A DNA stretch of 25,053 nucleotides from CAYNST01 sp964399955 (GTDB taxonomy: Bacteria > Pseudomonadota > Gammaproteobacteria > Pseudomonadales > Cellvibrionaceae): positions 1-25,053 of the forward strand of contig CAYNST010000045.1 of NCBI GenBank assembly GCA_964399955.1, given 5' to 3'. Shown here in pieces: positions 1-7,155 of this stretch (its first letter is position 1; every line of letters starts with the position of its first letter). The position numbers and the translations under genes are program-made. Under the pieces are notes generated by a model, which was given only the letters and a program-made list of their open reading frames with translations, was not told the DNA's origin and did no database searches.

Positions 1-144
1 GAACTGCTGGAACTTGAACTGGATGACGAACTTGAAGAACTGCTGGAACTTGAACCGGATGACGAACTTGAAGAACTGCTGGAACTTGAACTGGATGACG
101 AACTTGAGGAACTGCTCGAACTTGAACTAGACGAGGAACTACTA
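1..144 (-). repeat. 36-bp tandem repeat encoding the polyserine linker
   Basis: Four consecutive 36-base units (1-36, 37-72, 73-108, 109-144) are visible. The first three differ from one another by single bases and the fourth, nearest the signal peptide, is more diverged. Each unit is 12 codons, so length changes keep the frame. One substitution in the second unit gives the only Gly in the Ser tract. The units mix TCN and AGY serine codons in a fixed order, which points to spread by unit duplication and not by slippage of a single codon. More units probably lie beyond the edge. Confidence 0.85.
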
Positions 145-239
145 GAGCTTGAACTGCCACCATCGTCTGGCGGTGTCGCCGTGCCACCGCACGCAGCCAA
201 AATACAGGTTACTAACACCAACGGAAAAGAGTTGCGCAT
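1..239 (-). CDS. Polyserine-linker lipoprotein, N-terminal part (runs off the left edge)
   Basis: The reverse strand opens with an ATG at 239, preceded by a GAGG ribosome site seven bases upstream, and stays open to the edge (79 codons). Residues 1-17 form a lipoprotein signal: a short basic start (MRNS), a hydrophobic core, then a lipobox LAAC with Cys17 as the expected lipidated residue. Residues +2 and +3 are Gly, with no Asp retention signal, so outer-membrane sorting is expected. After a short TATPPDDGG stretch, 50 of the next 51 residues are Ser, broken once by Gly. Polyserine linkers of this kind separate the anchor or binding module from the catalytic module in secreted carbohydrate-active enzymes of Saccharophagus, Cellvibrio and relatives. 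The functional domain lies outside the window, so the enzyme class is unknown. A surface-exposed polysaccharide-active lipoprotein is the best guess, by family habit only. Confidence 0.85.
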   Translation of the reverse strand, partial: MRNSFPLVLVTCILAACGGTATPPDDGGSSSSSSSSSSSSSSSSSSSSSSSSSSSSSSSSSGSSSSSSSSSSSSSSSSS

Positions 240-653
240 CGTACAACCTCGACTGTAAAAACTGTTAATGAATTCGTTTGAGATGGCACCATTGTGGTGC
301 CGGAGCCTCAGAAAGGTTCTGAGTTTGCGGGAAATTCCGACATTCAGCAACTCACATCTTCCACCGTGTGAATTGCCCCCCGCCCGCTCGTCGGAAATCC
401 GCTGAACCGCCCCATCAATCCACCCAATGCCAGCGCCGGTATCAAGCCATGCACACCCGCCGATATTTGCCGGTGGACCGAAAGGGAACAGGCGGGCTAC
501 TGTCGGGTCCACTGGTATGTGCGGAATGAGGCAAGGCCGCGATTGCGGCTGCCGTTGATAGCTCGCCCGGGGTGAGCTCACCGCTGAGGATTGCGAAACA
601 TCGTGAGTAGTGCACCGAACACCTGGACTGAGATTGCGCTTTCCCGGCCATTC
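240..653. other. Divergent intergenic region, 414 bases, no gene
   Basis: This region separates the leftward lipoprotein from the rightward acyltransferase-like gene and should hold promoters for both. The part next to the lipoprotein carries two perfect palindromes (285-301 and 307-323). The part next to the acyltransferase gene is GC-rich and has a GAGGA motif at 586-590, which could serve a TTG start at 591 or a GTG start at 603 if that protein is longer than given here. I could not pick a convincing -35/-10 pair, and the one open frame on the other strand (442-651) has no recognisable protein character. Confidence 0.6.
285..323. promoter_or_regulatory. Two adjacent perfect 17-bp palindromes
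   Basis: Positions 285-301 read GGCACCATTGTGGTGCC and 307-323 read CTCAGAAAGGTTCTGAG. Each is a perfect 7-base inverted repeat around a 3-base centre. The centres are 22 bases apart, about two helical turns, and the pair lies 46-84 bases upstream of the lipoprotein start. They could be operator sites for dimeric regulators on one face of the DNA, or RNA hairpins in a leader. The second is followed by only three T residues on the + strand, so an intrinsic terminator is weak. The two arm sequences differ, so one regulator binding both is not implied. Confidence 0.4.
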
Positions 654-1727
654 ATGACGGCTCCGGGTGCGGGACGCATTGAGGCCATCGACTGGGCGCG
701 GGGCGTGGCAGTGACGCTGATGATACTCAATCACGGGGTCAAGGGGCTGCTGCCTTTTGAGGATTATCCCGATTGGGGCCTGGTTCCGCTGCATATGGTC
801 ACCCGGTTTGCGTCGTCGCTTTTTATCATGGTTTTTGGCGTTGGTCTGGCGGTTGCATTTCTACCCAAGGTGAACACCAGCAGCTGGCCGCGACGCCGGT
901 TGAAGCTGGTGCTCACCGGGCTTGTGATTTATTTTTGGTACAAGGTGCTGACGGTAGCAGAAATGCTGCCTTACGAGCCGGAGCAGATCATGGACGCGCT
1001 GCTTTACCGCGCCTTTCCATCGTTTGTGGAGATACTGGGCTTTTACGCTCTGGCGTTACTGTGGATACCATTTTTTTTGCCGCTCTGGAGCCGCTTGCCG
1101 CTCTGGGCGCGCCTGGCAAGTCCTCTGGTGCTGGCGCTGGTATCGCACCTGCTGCTGCAGTACTTCCATTTTTGGGGTTCGGACATCATTCAGGCGCTGT
1201 TGGTTGAACATGAAGAGCACTACACCTGGGGCCAACTGGCCAGAGCACCTTTGGTACTGCTGGGGCTTCTGCTTGGTGAGTTGATACTGCGTTACTACCA
1301 CACGGTTCACAGGTATCGTCTGGCCGGCTGTTTCGCGGCAGGCTCCGCAGTGCTGTTTGGAGCTTATCTGATACTTGCTGCCGGGGACCTAAAGCAGGAG
1401 CTACAGGCGATTGCCTTCAATGAAGGCAAGCACCCGCCGGAACTGCTGTTTATGTTGTTCAGCATGGGAGGTGCCTTTGCAATACTGTCGGCCGCTATTG
1501 CCGGCGGAGAACCGCTGGCCAGGTGGCTGAAGCCCGTTACAATAATTGGTAGCGACGCCCTGAAGGCGTTTATTTTTCATATCTTTGTGATATTTGTGCT
1601 GTTCCGTTACCTGCTGGGTTACTGGCACGAAGTATCCTACAACTACGCGCTGACCCTAACTCTATGCCTTATTCTTGCTACTGCTCTCTGGATAAAAATC
1701 ACCACCTGGGTCGCTGCCCACCGATAA
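654..1727 (+). CDS. Polytopic membrane acyltransferase-like protein (HGSNAT/DUF1624-like)
   Basis: A 357-residue, strongly hydrophobic protein with about ten predicted membrane segments. It begins, shortly after the start, with RIEAIDWARGVAVTLMILNHG (broken here: RIEAIDWARG at 8-17, then a hydrophobic run ending in Asn26-His27). That pattern matches the first membrane helix of the heparan-alpha-glucosaminide N-acetyltransferase-like and YeiB-like families, where the His is functionally important. Such proteins usually move acyl groups across the inner membrane onto sugars or envelope polymers; the substrate here is unknown. The end overlaps or abuts the following serine hydrolase gene, so the three + strand genes probably form one transcript. 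Start choice is uncertain: ATG 654 lies just before the conserved region but has no clear ribosome site, while TTG 591 or GTG 603 lie near a GAGGA motif and would add 17-21 residues. Confidence 0.7.
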   Translation: MTAPGAGRIEAIDWARGVAVTLMILNHGVKGLLPFEDYPDWGLVPLHMVTRFASSLFIMVFGVGLAVAFLPKVNTSSWPRRRLKLVLTGLVIYFWYKVLTVAEMLPYEPEQIMDALLYRAFPSFVEILGFYALALLWIPFFLPLWSRLPLWARLASPLVLALVSHLLLQYFHFWGSDIIQALLVEHEEHYTWGQLARAPLVLLGLLLGELILRYYHTVHRYRLAGCFAAGSAVLFGAYLILAAGDLKQELQAIAFNEGKHPPELLFMLFSMGGAFAILSAAIAGGEPLARWLKPVTIIGSDALKAFIFHIFVIFVLFRYLLGYWHEVSYNYALTLTLCLILATALWIKITTWVAAHR

Positions 1728-2893
1728 TAGCTCTTTTATCGATGGCCATGGGGCTTCTGCTGTTTGCCCTGCCCCCGGTAACTGTGGCGGCAACAGAAGT
1801 CAACCCGCCCGCAGCGCTGACAGAAATTCCGGATTGGGCGCGCCGCTTGCAGCTGAGCCTCGTCAACATTGACGCCGCTCACAGCGGCGAACTGGGTGTT
1901 TATATCAAGGACATGCAAAGCGGCGCGACCGTTAGCTTACGCTCGGAAGAAAACTGGTATCTGGCCTCCGGCATCAAAGTTCCGGTGGCTATAGCGGTGT
2001 TTCGGGATATCGAGCGCGGGAAGTTCAGCCTGGACACCAAAATTCGTTTAATTGAAGCCGACTATGTGGACGGCGCCGGCCAAACCAACCGGTACAAGCC
2101 CGGCTCAACCTTAAGCATACGTTTTCTTCTGGAGCAGATGCTGATGGTTAGCGACAATACGGCGTCCGACATGCTCATACGCCTGGTAGGGCTGGAACAG
2201 GTAAACGGGCTTATCCGCGAGCTGGTACCGGATGGACTGGGCGCAATAACCACGTTGGCCGATGTACGTCGACACGCCTACAGCAATTTCCATGCGGATG
2301 CGTTCAAATTGACTGGCCGCGACTTTTTGATGCTGCGCTCCCACAGAGATGAACGACGCCGCATTGCGGCACTGGCGGAGCTGCTGGGCGTGGATCAGAA
2401 GGAGTTTTCCCTGCCCGATATGGACAGCGTTTTTGCTGCCTACTACGCCACCAATCTCAACGGCGGGCAGCTGAGTGCCTACGGCAAGTTACTGGAAGCC
2501 TTGATCAACGGCGAAGCCTTGCAACCCGAAACCACCGCACAATTGCTGGACATACTTTTTCGCACCCAAACCGGTAAACATCGCATAAAGGCCGGTCTTC
2601 CTGCGGACATGGCCTTTGCCCATAAAACCGGTACTCAGCACCGCCGCGTATGTGATTTGGGAGTCGCCGTCAATAAACGTGAGGCGGCCCGGATGCGTCA
2701 ACCTGGCCGAGCAGGCGTCCGCAGCACTGATCATGGCGCTCAAGAGCCAGCGGCGCGGAAAGTGGTGATTGCCGCATGCAGTCGCGACTTTGCCACCCTT
2801 ATGAGCGCAGAAGCCACCCTCAAGGCCGTGGGCGACGCCGTTGCCGAGTCCGGCTTACTTGGACCTGCGGCAAAATCTCCGAAAAAGGGATAG
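1664..2893 (+). CDS. Class A beta-lactamase-fold serine hydrolase, copy 1 (odd C-terminal segment)
   Basis: A secreted protein of up to 409 residues with a hydrophobic signal segment at about 19-43 ending near VAA. It has the class A hallmarks: S102-G-I-K105 (nucleophile and general base Lys), S163-D-N165 and K321-T-G-T324. SxxK-to-SDN spacing is 61 residues, as in true class A enzymes (60), but SDN-to-KTG is 158 instead of about 104, and no ExxLN omega-loop motif (Glu166) is apparent. It is therefore better called a beta-lactamase-related serine hydrolase or peptidase than a resistance enzyme. Residues about 338-365 are Arg/Pro-rich, have no equivalent in the downstream paralogue and may be read in the wrong frame. 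The start is uncertain: 1664 overlaps the upstream gene by 64 bases and gives a basic n-region, while ATG 1742 gives a very short signal with no charge. Neither has a good ribosome site. Confidence 0.7.
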   Translation: MPYSCYCSLDKNHHLGRCPPIIALLSMAMGLLLFALPPVTVAATEVNPPAALTEIPDWARRLQLSLVNIDAAHSGELGVYIKDMQSGATVSLRSEENWYLASGIKVPVAIAVFRDIERGKFSLDTKIRLIEADYVDGAGQTNRYKPGSTLSIRFLLEQMLMVSDNTASDMLIRLVGLEQVNGLIRELVPDGLGAITTLADVRRHAYSNFHADAFKLTGRDFLMLRSHRDERRRIAALAELLGVDQKEFSLPDMDSVFAAYYATNLNGGQLSAYGKLLEALINGEALQPETTAQLLDILFRTQTGKHRIKAGLPADMAFAHKTGTQHRRVCDLGVAVNKREAARMRQPGRAGVRSTDHGAQEPAARKVVIAACSRDFATLMSAEATLKAVGDAVAESGLLGPAAKSPKKG

Positions 2894-2914
2894 GGCAATA
2901 CACGGGGAATTCAA

Positions 2915-4066
2915 ATGCAGCAGTCGGTCAGTTCCAGGCAAACACGGTGGGGCCTCTGGTTCGGGAGCAGCGCCGGGCGCATGTACAAGTGCGGGCTGTT
3001 GCTGCTGGCGATTTCCGCCTGTTGGGCTGGCGCGCAGGCCTTCGCCGAGGTCGGCAACGCAAACCCAATGCCGGCCGCCCACCAAGAGCTAAAACAACAA
3101 CTGCACAATATAGATGATGAAAACCCCGGCAAACTCGGCGTTTACATCAAACGTTTGCACAATAATCAAACGGTTGATTTTCACGCCCAACGCAGGTGGT
3201 ATCTGGCCTCACTGGTCAAGGTTCCACTTGCCGTAGCCGTGCTGCAAGCGGTTGAGGCCAAGCAACTTGCACTGGATGATCAACTGGTTTTACAAAAAAC
3301 CGATTTTGTGGATGGCAGTGGCGACATGCTTTTTCAAGAAGCTGGCAGCCGTCATTCTATAGGTAATCTTTTGCAAAAATCTTTGGTTGACAGTGACAGC
3401 ACCGCCACCGATATGCTAATGCGCCGGCTGGGTGTGGACAGGTTCAATCAGCAGATCAAAACGGCCATGGTTGCCCAAGGCTTGGGGCCTTTCACCACCA
3501 TATTGCAGGTTCGCTACGACGCCTATCAGGAGCTTCATCCTCAGGCAACCAGGCTCAGCAATATGGATTACGTGCAGCTGCGTAGCGCCGGTGGTTTTGA
3601 TCAACGCGTCCAAGCCTTCGCAAAATTGCTGGCAATTGATGCCGGCAATTTGAAGGCGGACAGCCTGGAGCAGGCATTTCAACGCTATTATTCACGGGAT
3701 CTCAACCACGGTACTTTGCAGGCGGCAGGGCAATTATTGGAGCGGCTGGTAAAGCAGCAGCTTCTCACCGCCGAACATACCCAACTGCTGCTTGAACATA
3801 TGCAAAGTATCACCACCGGTGACAAACGGCTTGCCGCAGGCTTGCCCGATAACGTTGTATTTGCGCAGAAAACGGGCACGCAAATTGAGCGCGCCTGCAA
3901 CATGGGTGTGCTGCACCCGGACACGCCAGAGCAGACCGTAATCATCGTTGCCTGCACAGAAGAGTTCGGCGACATCGCAAACGCCGAGCGCGCTTTCAAA
4001 CAGGTAGGTCAAGCACTGCAAGCCACAGGCTGGCTTGCAAACCGTAGCGGGGGTAACGGGCAATAA
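2915..4066 (+). CDS. Class A beta-lactamase-fold serine hydrolase, copy 2
   Basis: A 383-residue paralogue of the preceding gene, 21 bases downstream and surely from a tandem duplication (shared WYLAS, KVP, ATDML/ASDML, AGLP, KTGTQ). The signal segment is at about 24-44. Active-site motifs are S99-L-V-K102, S160-D-S162 (SDN replaced by SDS) and K319-T-G-T322. Spacing mirrors copy 1: 61 residues from SxxK to SDS and 159 from SDS to KTG, so both share a roughly 55-residue insertion over classical class A enzymes, without a visible Glu166 motif. After KTG the chain goes directly to the final strand (VIIVAC) without the extra segment of copy 1. A periplasmic location is expected; a peptide or peptidoglycan-related substrate is inference. 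A GGGGA six bases before ATG 2915 supports this start; ATG 2981 would also leave a good signal peptide. Confidence 0.8.
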   Translation: MQQSVSSRQTRWGLWFGSSAGRMYKCGLLLLAISACWAGAQAFAEVGNANPMPAAHQELKQQLHNIDDENPGKLGVYIKRLHNNQTVDFHAQRRWYLASLVKVPLAVAVLQAVEAKQLALDDQLVLQKTDFVDGSGDMLFQEAGSRHSIGNLLQKSLVDSDSTATDMLMRRLGVDRFNQQIKTAMVAQGLGPFTTILQVRYDAYQELHPQATRLSNMDYVQLRSAGGFDQRVQAFAKLLAIDAGNLKADSLEQAFQRYYSRDLNHGTLQAAGQLLERLVKQQLLTAEHTQLLLEHMQSITTGDKRLAAGLPDNVVFAQKTGTQIERACNMGVLHPDTPEQTVIIVACTEEFGDIANAERAFKQVGQALQATGWLANRSGGNGQ

Positions 4067-4225
4067 GCCAGGTGCTTATCAGCGCGCCCGTCGTTGGCTC
4101 CGCTGCCTGCAACCCTCTGCACGGCTGACTGAATTAGCATCAGCTTTCTTACAACAGAGATGGCGTCTGCCATTTGTCCATCCACCTGCGAGCCTCACAG
4201 CATGCGGGGCTCAAGGAAATAACAA

Positions 4226-5488
4226 TCACAGTTGGCCGTGCAGTTGATAGACACTCCAGCTCAACAAACGCTTATACCAGGGTCGCTTACTCCACTGCGC
4301 ACGGCTGATCTCCCTGGATCTTTGCAAATCTTCAGTGAATGCTTGGCGCAGTTGCTGGGCGATCTGCCGGTCCAGCAGGCCTACACCAATTTCGGCATTG
4401 AGAGCCAGAGAGCGGCTGTCAAAATTGGTAGAGCCGATATGTGACCAGACGCCGTCAATCAAAACTATTTTTTGATGCAACAACGTGGGTTCATATTCAT
4501 ACAGACGCACCCCCAGGTCCAACAACCGCCCGTAAAGGTGCTGGCTGGCAATGCGCAGAATGGTACTGTCGGTATATTGGCCGGGCACCATCAAGTGCAC
4601 AGCCACACCGCGTGCCACCATTTCCCCAAGCAATTCCACCACATCACAGGCCGGTGCAAAGTAGGGATTTTGGATAATGATCTCCTCACGTGCCTTGGCA
4701 ATTGCCAACTTGTACAGATAGGCCACCGACGAGTGCCCACCGCGGGTGGAGCTGCTTACAAGATGCGCAGTCGTTGGACCCACCTGTTGGGCCGAATGAA
4801 TAAAGCAGCCCTCACCCACCGGCGGTTTCTGACGGGCCTCTATCCAGTCCTGCACAAAAATGACCTGCAGCGAGCAAACCACGGCACCTCGCAGCTGCAC
4901 GCCCGTATCTCGCCACTGGGTTTTGTCTTCGGCCAGGCCGCACCAGGAGTCTGCAATGCCGTGACCAAACACAAATGCCACCAGACCGTCCACCAGCAGC
5001 AGCTTGCGGTGGTTGCGATTGTTGAAGCGCCTAAAATTGAACGGGCCAATGGGATGGTAGTGAGCAAGTTGCACTCCGCGACTGCGCAAAATGTTCAACT
5101 GGGTTTTATCGGCGCGGTTTCCGCCGACTGCGTCTATCAGGACGCGCACTACCACGCCCTCTTCGGCCTTGCGGCACAGCAACTCAACCAGTTGCCTTTC
5201 TACCACCCCGCGCCGCCAGACAAAGGTTTCGAGGTGCACCGTGCGTTGAGCCTTGGCTATTTCAGCCATCAACGCCTTTATCAGCTCCCCGTTTTGATAC
5301 AGAGTCGCCTCGCAGCCTTCGTACAACCCGCTGCCCGTCAGCCCCGCCACATGAGCAAGCCCGGATTGAATATCCGTCAGATGATCCAGGTCCAGGTCCA
5401 GCGCCGGCGTTCTGCGTCGACGACTGATCATGAGATATAAAGCCGTAACCGCAGAAGCGGCCAGCATCAGCGCAAGATTCAATAACAC
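4226..5488 (-). CDS. Phospholipase D superfamily enzyme, cardiolipin synthase-like
   Basis: 420 residues with one N-terminal membrane segment (about 3-20) followed by a basic RRRR stretch and two phospholipase D domains. The catalytic HxKxxxxD motifs are complete: H160-x-K162 with D167 in the first domain, and H338-x-K340 with D345 in the second, the latter followed by the typical GSTNFDSRS. Length and single-anchor layout resemble ClsB/ClsC-type cardiolipin synthases (about 400-470 residues) more than ClsA, which has two N-terminal helices. The expected reaction is transfer of a phosphatidyl group between phospholipids at the inner membrane; another phospholipid or alcohol acceptor cannot be excluded. 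It is convergent with the serine hydrolase pair (159-base gap) and divergent from the TldD-like gene (224-base gap), so it is probably a single-gene unit. Confidence 0.85.
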   Translation of the reverse strand: MLLNLALMLAASAVTALYLMISRRRRTPALDLDLDHLTDIQSGLAHVAGLTGSGLYEGCEATLYQNGELIKALMAEIAKAQRTVHLETFVWRRGVVERQLVELLCRKAEEGVVVRVLIDAVGGNRADKTQLNILRSRGVQLAHYHPIGPFNFRRFNNRNHRKLLLVDGLVAFVFGHGIADSWCGLAEDKTQWRDTGVQLRGAVVCSLQVIFVQDWIEARQKPPVGEGCFIHSAQQVGPTTAHLVSSSTRGGHSSVAYLYKLAIAKAREEIIIQNPYFAPACDVVELLGEMVARGVAVHLMVPGQYTDSTILRIASQHLYGRLLDLGVRLYEYEPTLLHQKIVLIDGVWSHIGSTNFDSRSLALNAEIGVGLLDRQIAQQLRQAFTEDLQRSREISRAQWSKRPWYKRLLSWSVYQLHGQL

Positions 5489-5712
5489 ACTAAAGGTGCT
5501 CCCGCAGTTGTACTCTGTACCGTGGTATGAACGGCATATTTGTCTTCCGGTACTATAGCTGAAGCAAGATGTACGCAGCCCTGCGACAAGTTTCTCAAAT
5601 TTGCCTGGGGCAACAGAGCGGGCCTGCTGGTTTCGCAGCCACTCGGACCTCTCCGCCTATTTCCGTTACAATACGGTTCACCAGTGAAACACTGACCGGC
5701 GGCAATGACACC

Positions 5713-7155
5713 ATGACCCACCCAGACCTTGACCATACCTTGAATACGTTTGCAAAAGACTGCGATTGGCTGGGGCTAAGATACGTACGTGAGCTAACCC
5801 AGCGCCGCAGTCTGCGCGATGGCAAACCCGAAGGGAATCACGTTGAGCTTCAGCGGGGGTTGATGATGGAGGTTGCCGCTGACGGTGGTTTTGCCTACGC
5901 CGCCACCAGCGACTTGAGCCCTACGGGGCTGCGGCAGTGCTTTCTTCGCGGCCGGGCACTTGCACAAGGCACTGCAGCCTGCCAGTTGACACCTTTCTCG
6001 CCACACTTGCGCGGATCAACCCAGGCTCGATACCGCGGCCCCTCAGAACGGGCGCTGAGCAGCGCCTCTCTGCAGGAGGTGGTCAGCCTGATGAGCGCGG
6101 CCAGCGGTGCACTGCTGAAAGTGCCCAACGCGCTGTCATCATCGGTTAATCTGATGTTAATAGAACACACGACCCGGTACATCACCAGTGACGGGGCCAA
6201 CATAGAACAAAGCTTTGACATGCTGTCGGAAGGCATGAGTATCACGGCAAGAAAAAACAACATTACACAAACCCGCTCCGACGGCGGGTTTCAGGCGCGC
6301 TGCCGGCAAGGTGGCCTGGAAGGGCTGAACCGGGAGGACCTGCTCCAACGAGCGGCAAAGATTGGAGCCGAAGTGAATCAGTTGCTGGAGGCAGACAACT
6401 GTCCAGCCGACCGAATGGACCTGCTGCTGATGCCCAATCAAATGCTGTTGCAGATCCACGAATCCATAGGGCACCCGCTCGAACTCGACCGCATTCTGGG
6501 GGATGAGCGCAACTACGCAGGCTGGAGCTTCGTGCAGCCGGGCGACTTTGGCCAACTGCAATACGGCAGCCCCCTGCTGAACGTGGTGTTCGAGCCCAAC
6601 CGGACGGGCGAGTTTGCCTCCTATGCTTTTGATGATACCGGCAATGCCGCAACGCCCGTTCACCTCATCAAGGACGGCTTGCTTCTGGCGGGGCTGGGCG
6701 GTGCAGAAAGTCAGGCGCGCTCGGGGATTCCCGGGGTGGCCAACGTCCGGGCCCAATCCTGGAACCGGCCGCCCATCGACCGCTTAGCCAATATCAATCT
6801 GCTTGCGGGGCAGTCCAGTCTGGCGCAGATGATTGCGGCGGTCGAGCGGGGCATACTGATGGACACCAACCGCTCCTGGTCTATAGACGACTACCGCAAC
6901 AAGTTTCAGTTTGGCTGTGAGTACGGCCAATTGATAGAAAACGGCGAACTCACCCGCCTGGTCCGCAACCCCAACTACCGCAGCACCACCCTACCCTTCT
7001 GGCGAGGGCTGAAAATGCTGGGCGATACCGGCACTTATGAAACCTACGGCACACCATACTGCGGCAAGGGCGAGCCCAATCAGGTGATTCGCGTGGGCCA
7101 CGCCGCACCGGCTGCGCTCTTCTCCGACGTTGAAGTTTTTGGAGGTGCAGCATGA
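5713..7155 (+). CDS. TldD-like metallopeptidase
   Basis: 480 residues, the usual size for TldD. The metal site is visible as H249-E250-S-I-G-H254, in place of the common HEAxGH, with Cys450 in TPYCGKG near the C terminus as the likely third ligand. In TldD/TldE the protease site sits in the TldD subunit and cleaves unfolded peptides inside the heterodimer; E. coli TldD/E trims the microcin B17 leader and CcdA. This copy and its partner look like a distinct branch, so the native substrate is open. Its stop overlaps the next gene's start (ATGA at 7152-7155), which implies translational coupling and a stoichiometric complex. An upstream in-frame ATG at 5569 would add 48 residues with no family resemblance, so 5713 is preferred, although its ribosome site is weak. 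Confidence 0.85.
   Translation: MTHPDLDHTLNTFAKDCDWLGLRYVRELTQRRSLRDGKPEGNHVELQRGLMMEVAADGGFAYAATSDLSPTGLRQCFLRGRALAQGTAACQLTPFSPHLRGSTQARYRGPSERALSSASLQEVVSLMSAASGALLKVPNALSSSVNLMLIEHTTRYITSDGANIEQSFDMLSEGMSITARKNNITQTRSDGGFQARCRQGGLEGLNREDLLQRAAKIGAEVNQLLEADNCPADRMDLLLMPNQMLLQIHESIGHPLELDRILGDERNYAGWSFVQPGDFGQLQYGSPLLNVVFEPNRTGEFASYAFDDTGNAATPVHLIKDGLLLAGLGGAESQARSGIPGVANVRAQSWNRPPIDRLANINLLAGQSSLAQMIAAVERGILMDTNRSWSIDDYRNKFQFGCEYGQLIENGELTRLVRNPNYRSTTLPFWRGLKMLGDTGTYETYGTPYCGKGEPNQVIRVGHAAPAALFSDVEVFGGAA

Noticed and set aside
1664..4066. Calling the two serine hydrolases antibiotic-resistance beta-lactamases
   Set aside because: Glu166 motif not visible, the SDN-KTG segment is far too long, and one copy has SDS. 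The family fold is supported but the resistance function is not.
4160..4175. Short hairpin ATGGC-GTCT-GCCAT with TT after it, between the convergent hydrolase and synthase genes
   Set aside because: Five base pairs and almost no T tract; too weak to call a terminator.
4472..5440. Long open frame (322 codons) on the + strand opposite the cardiolipin synthase-like gene
   Set aside because: Gln/His-rich with no domain; the opposite strand encodes a complete enzyme with both HKD motifs. It is a GC-driven antisense shadow.
5569..5712. Upstream start of the TldD-like gene adding 48 residues
   Set aside because: The extra part has no family resemblance, and 480 residues from 5713 matches TldD length.
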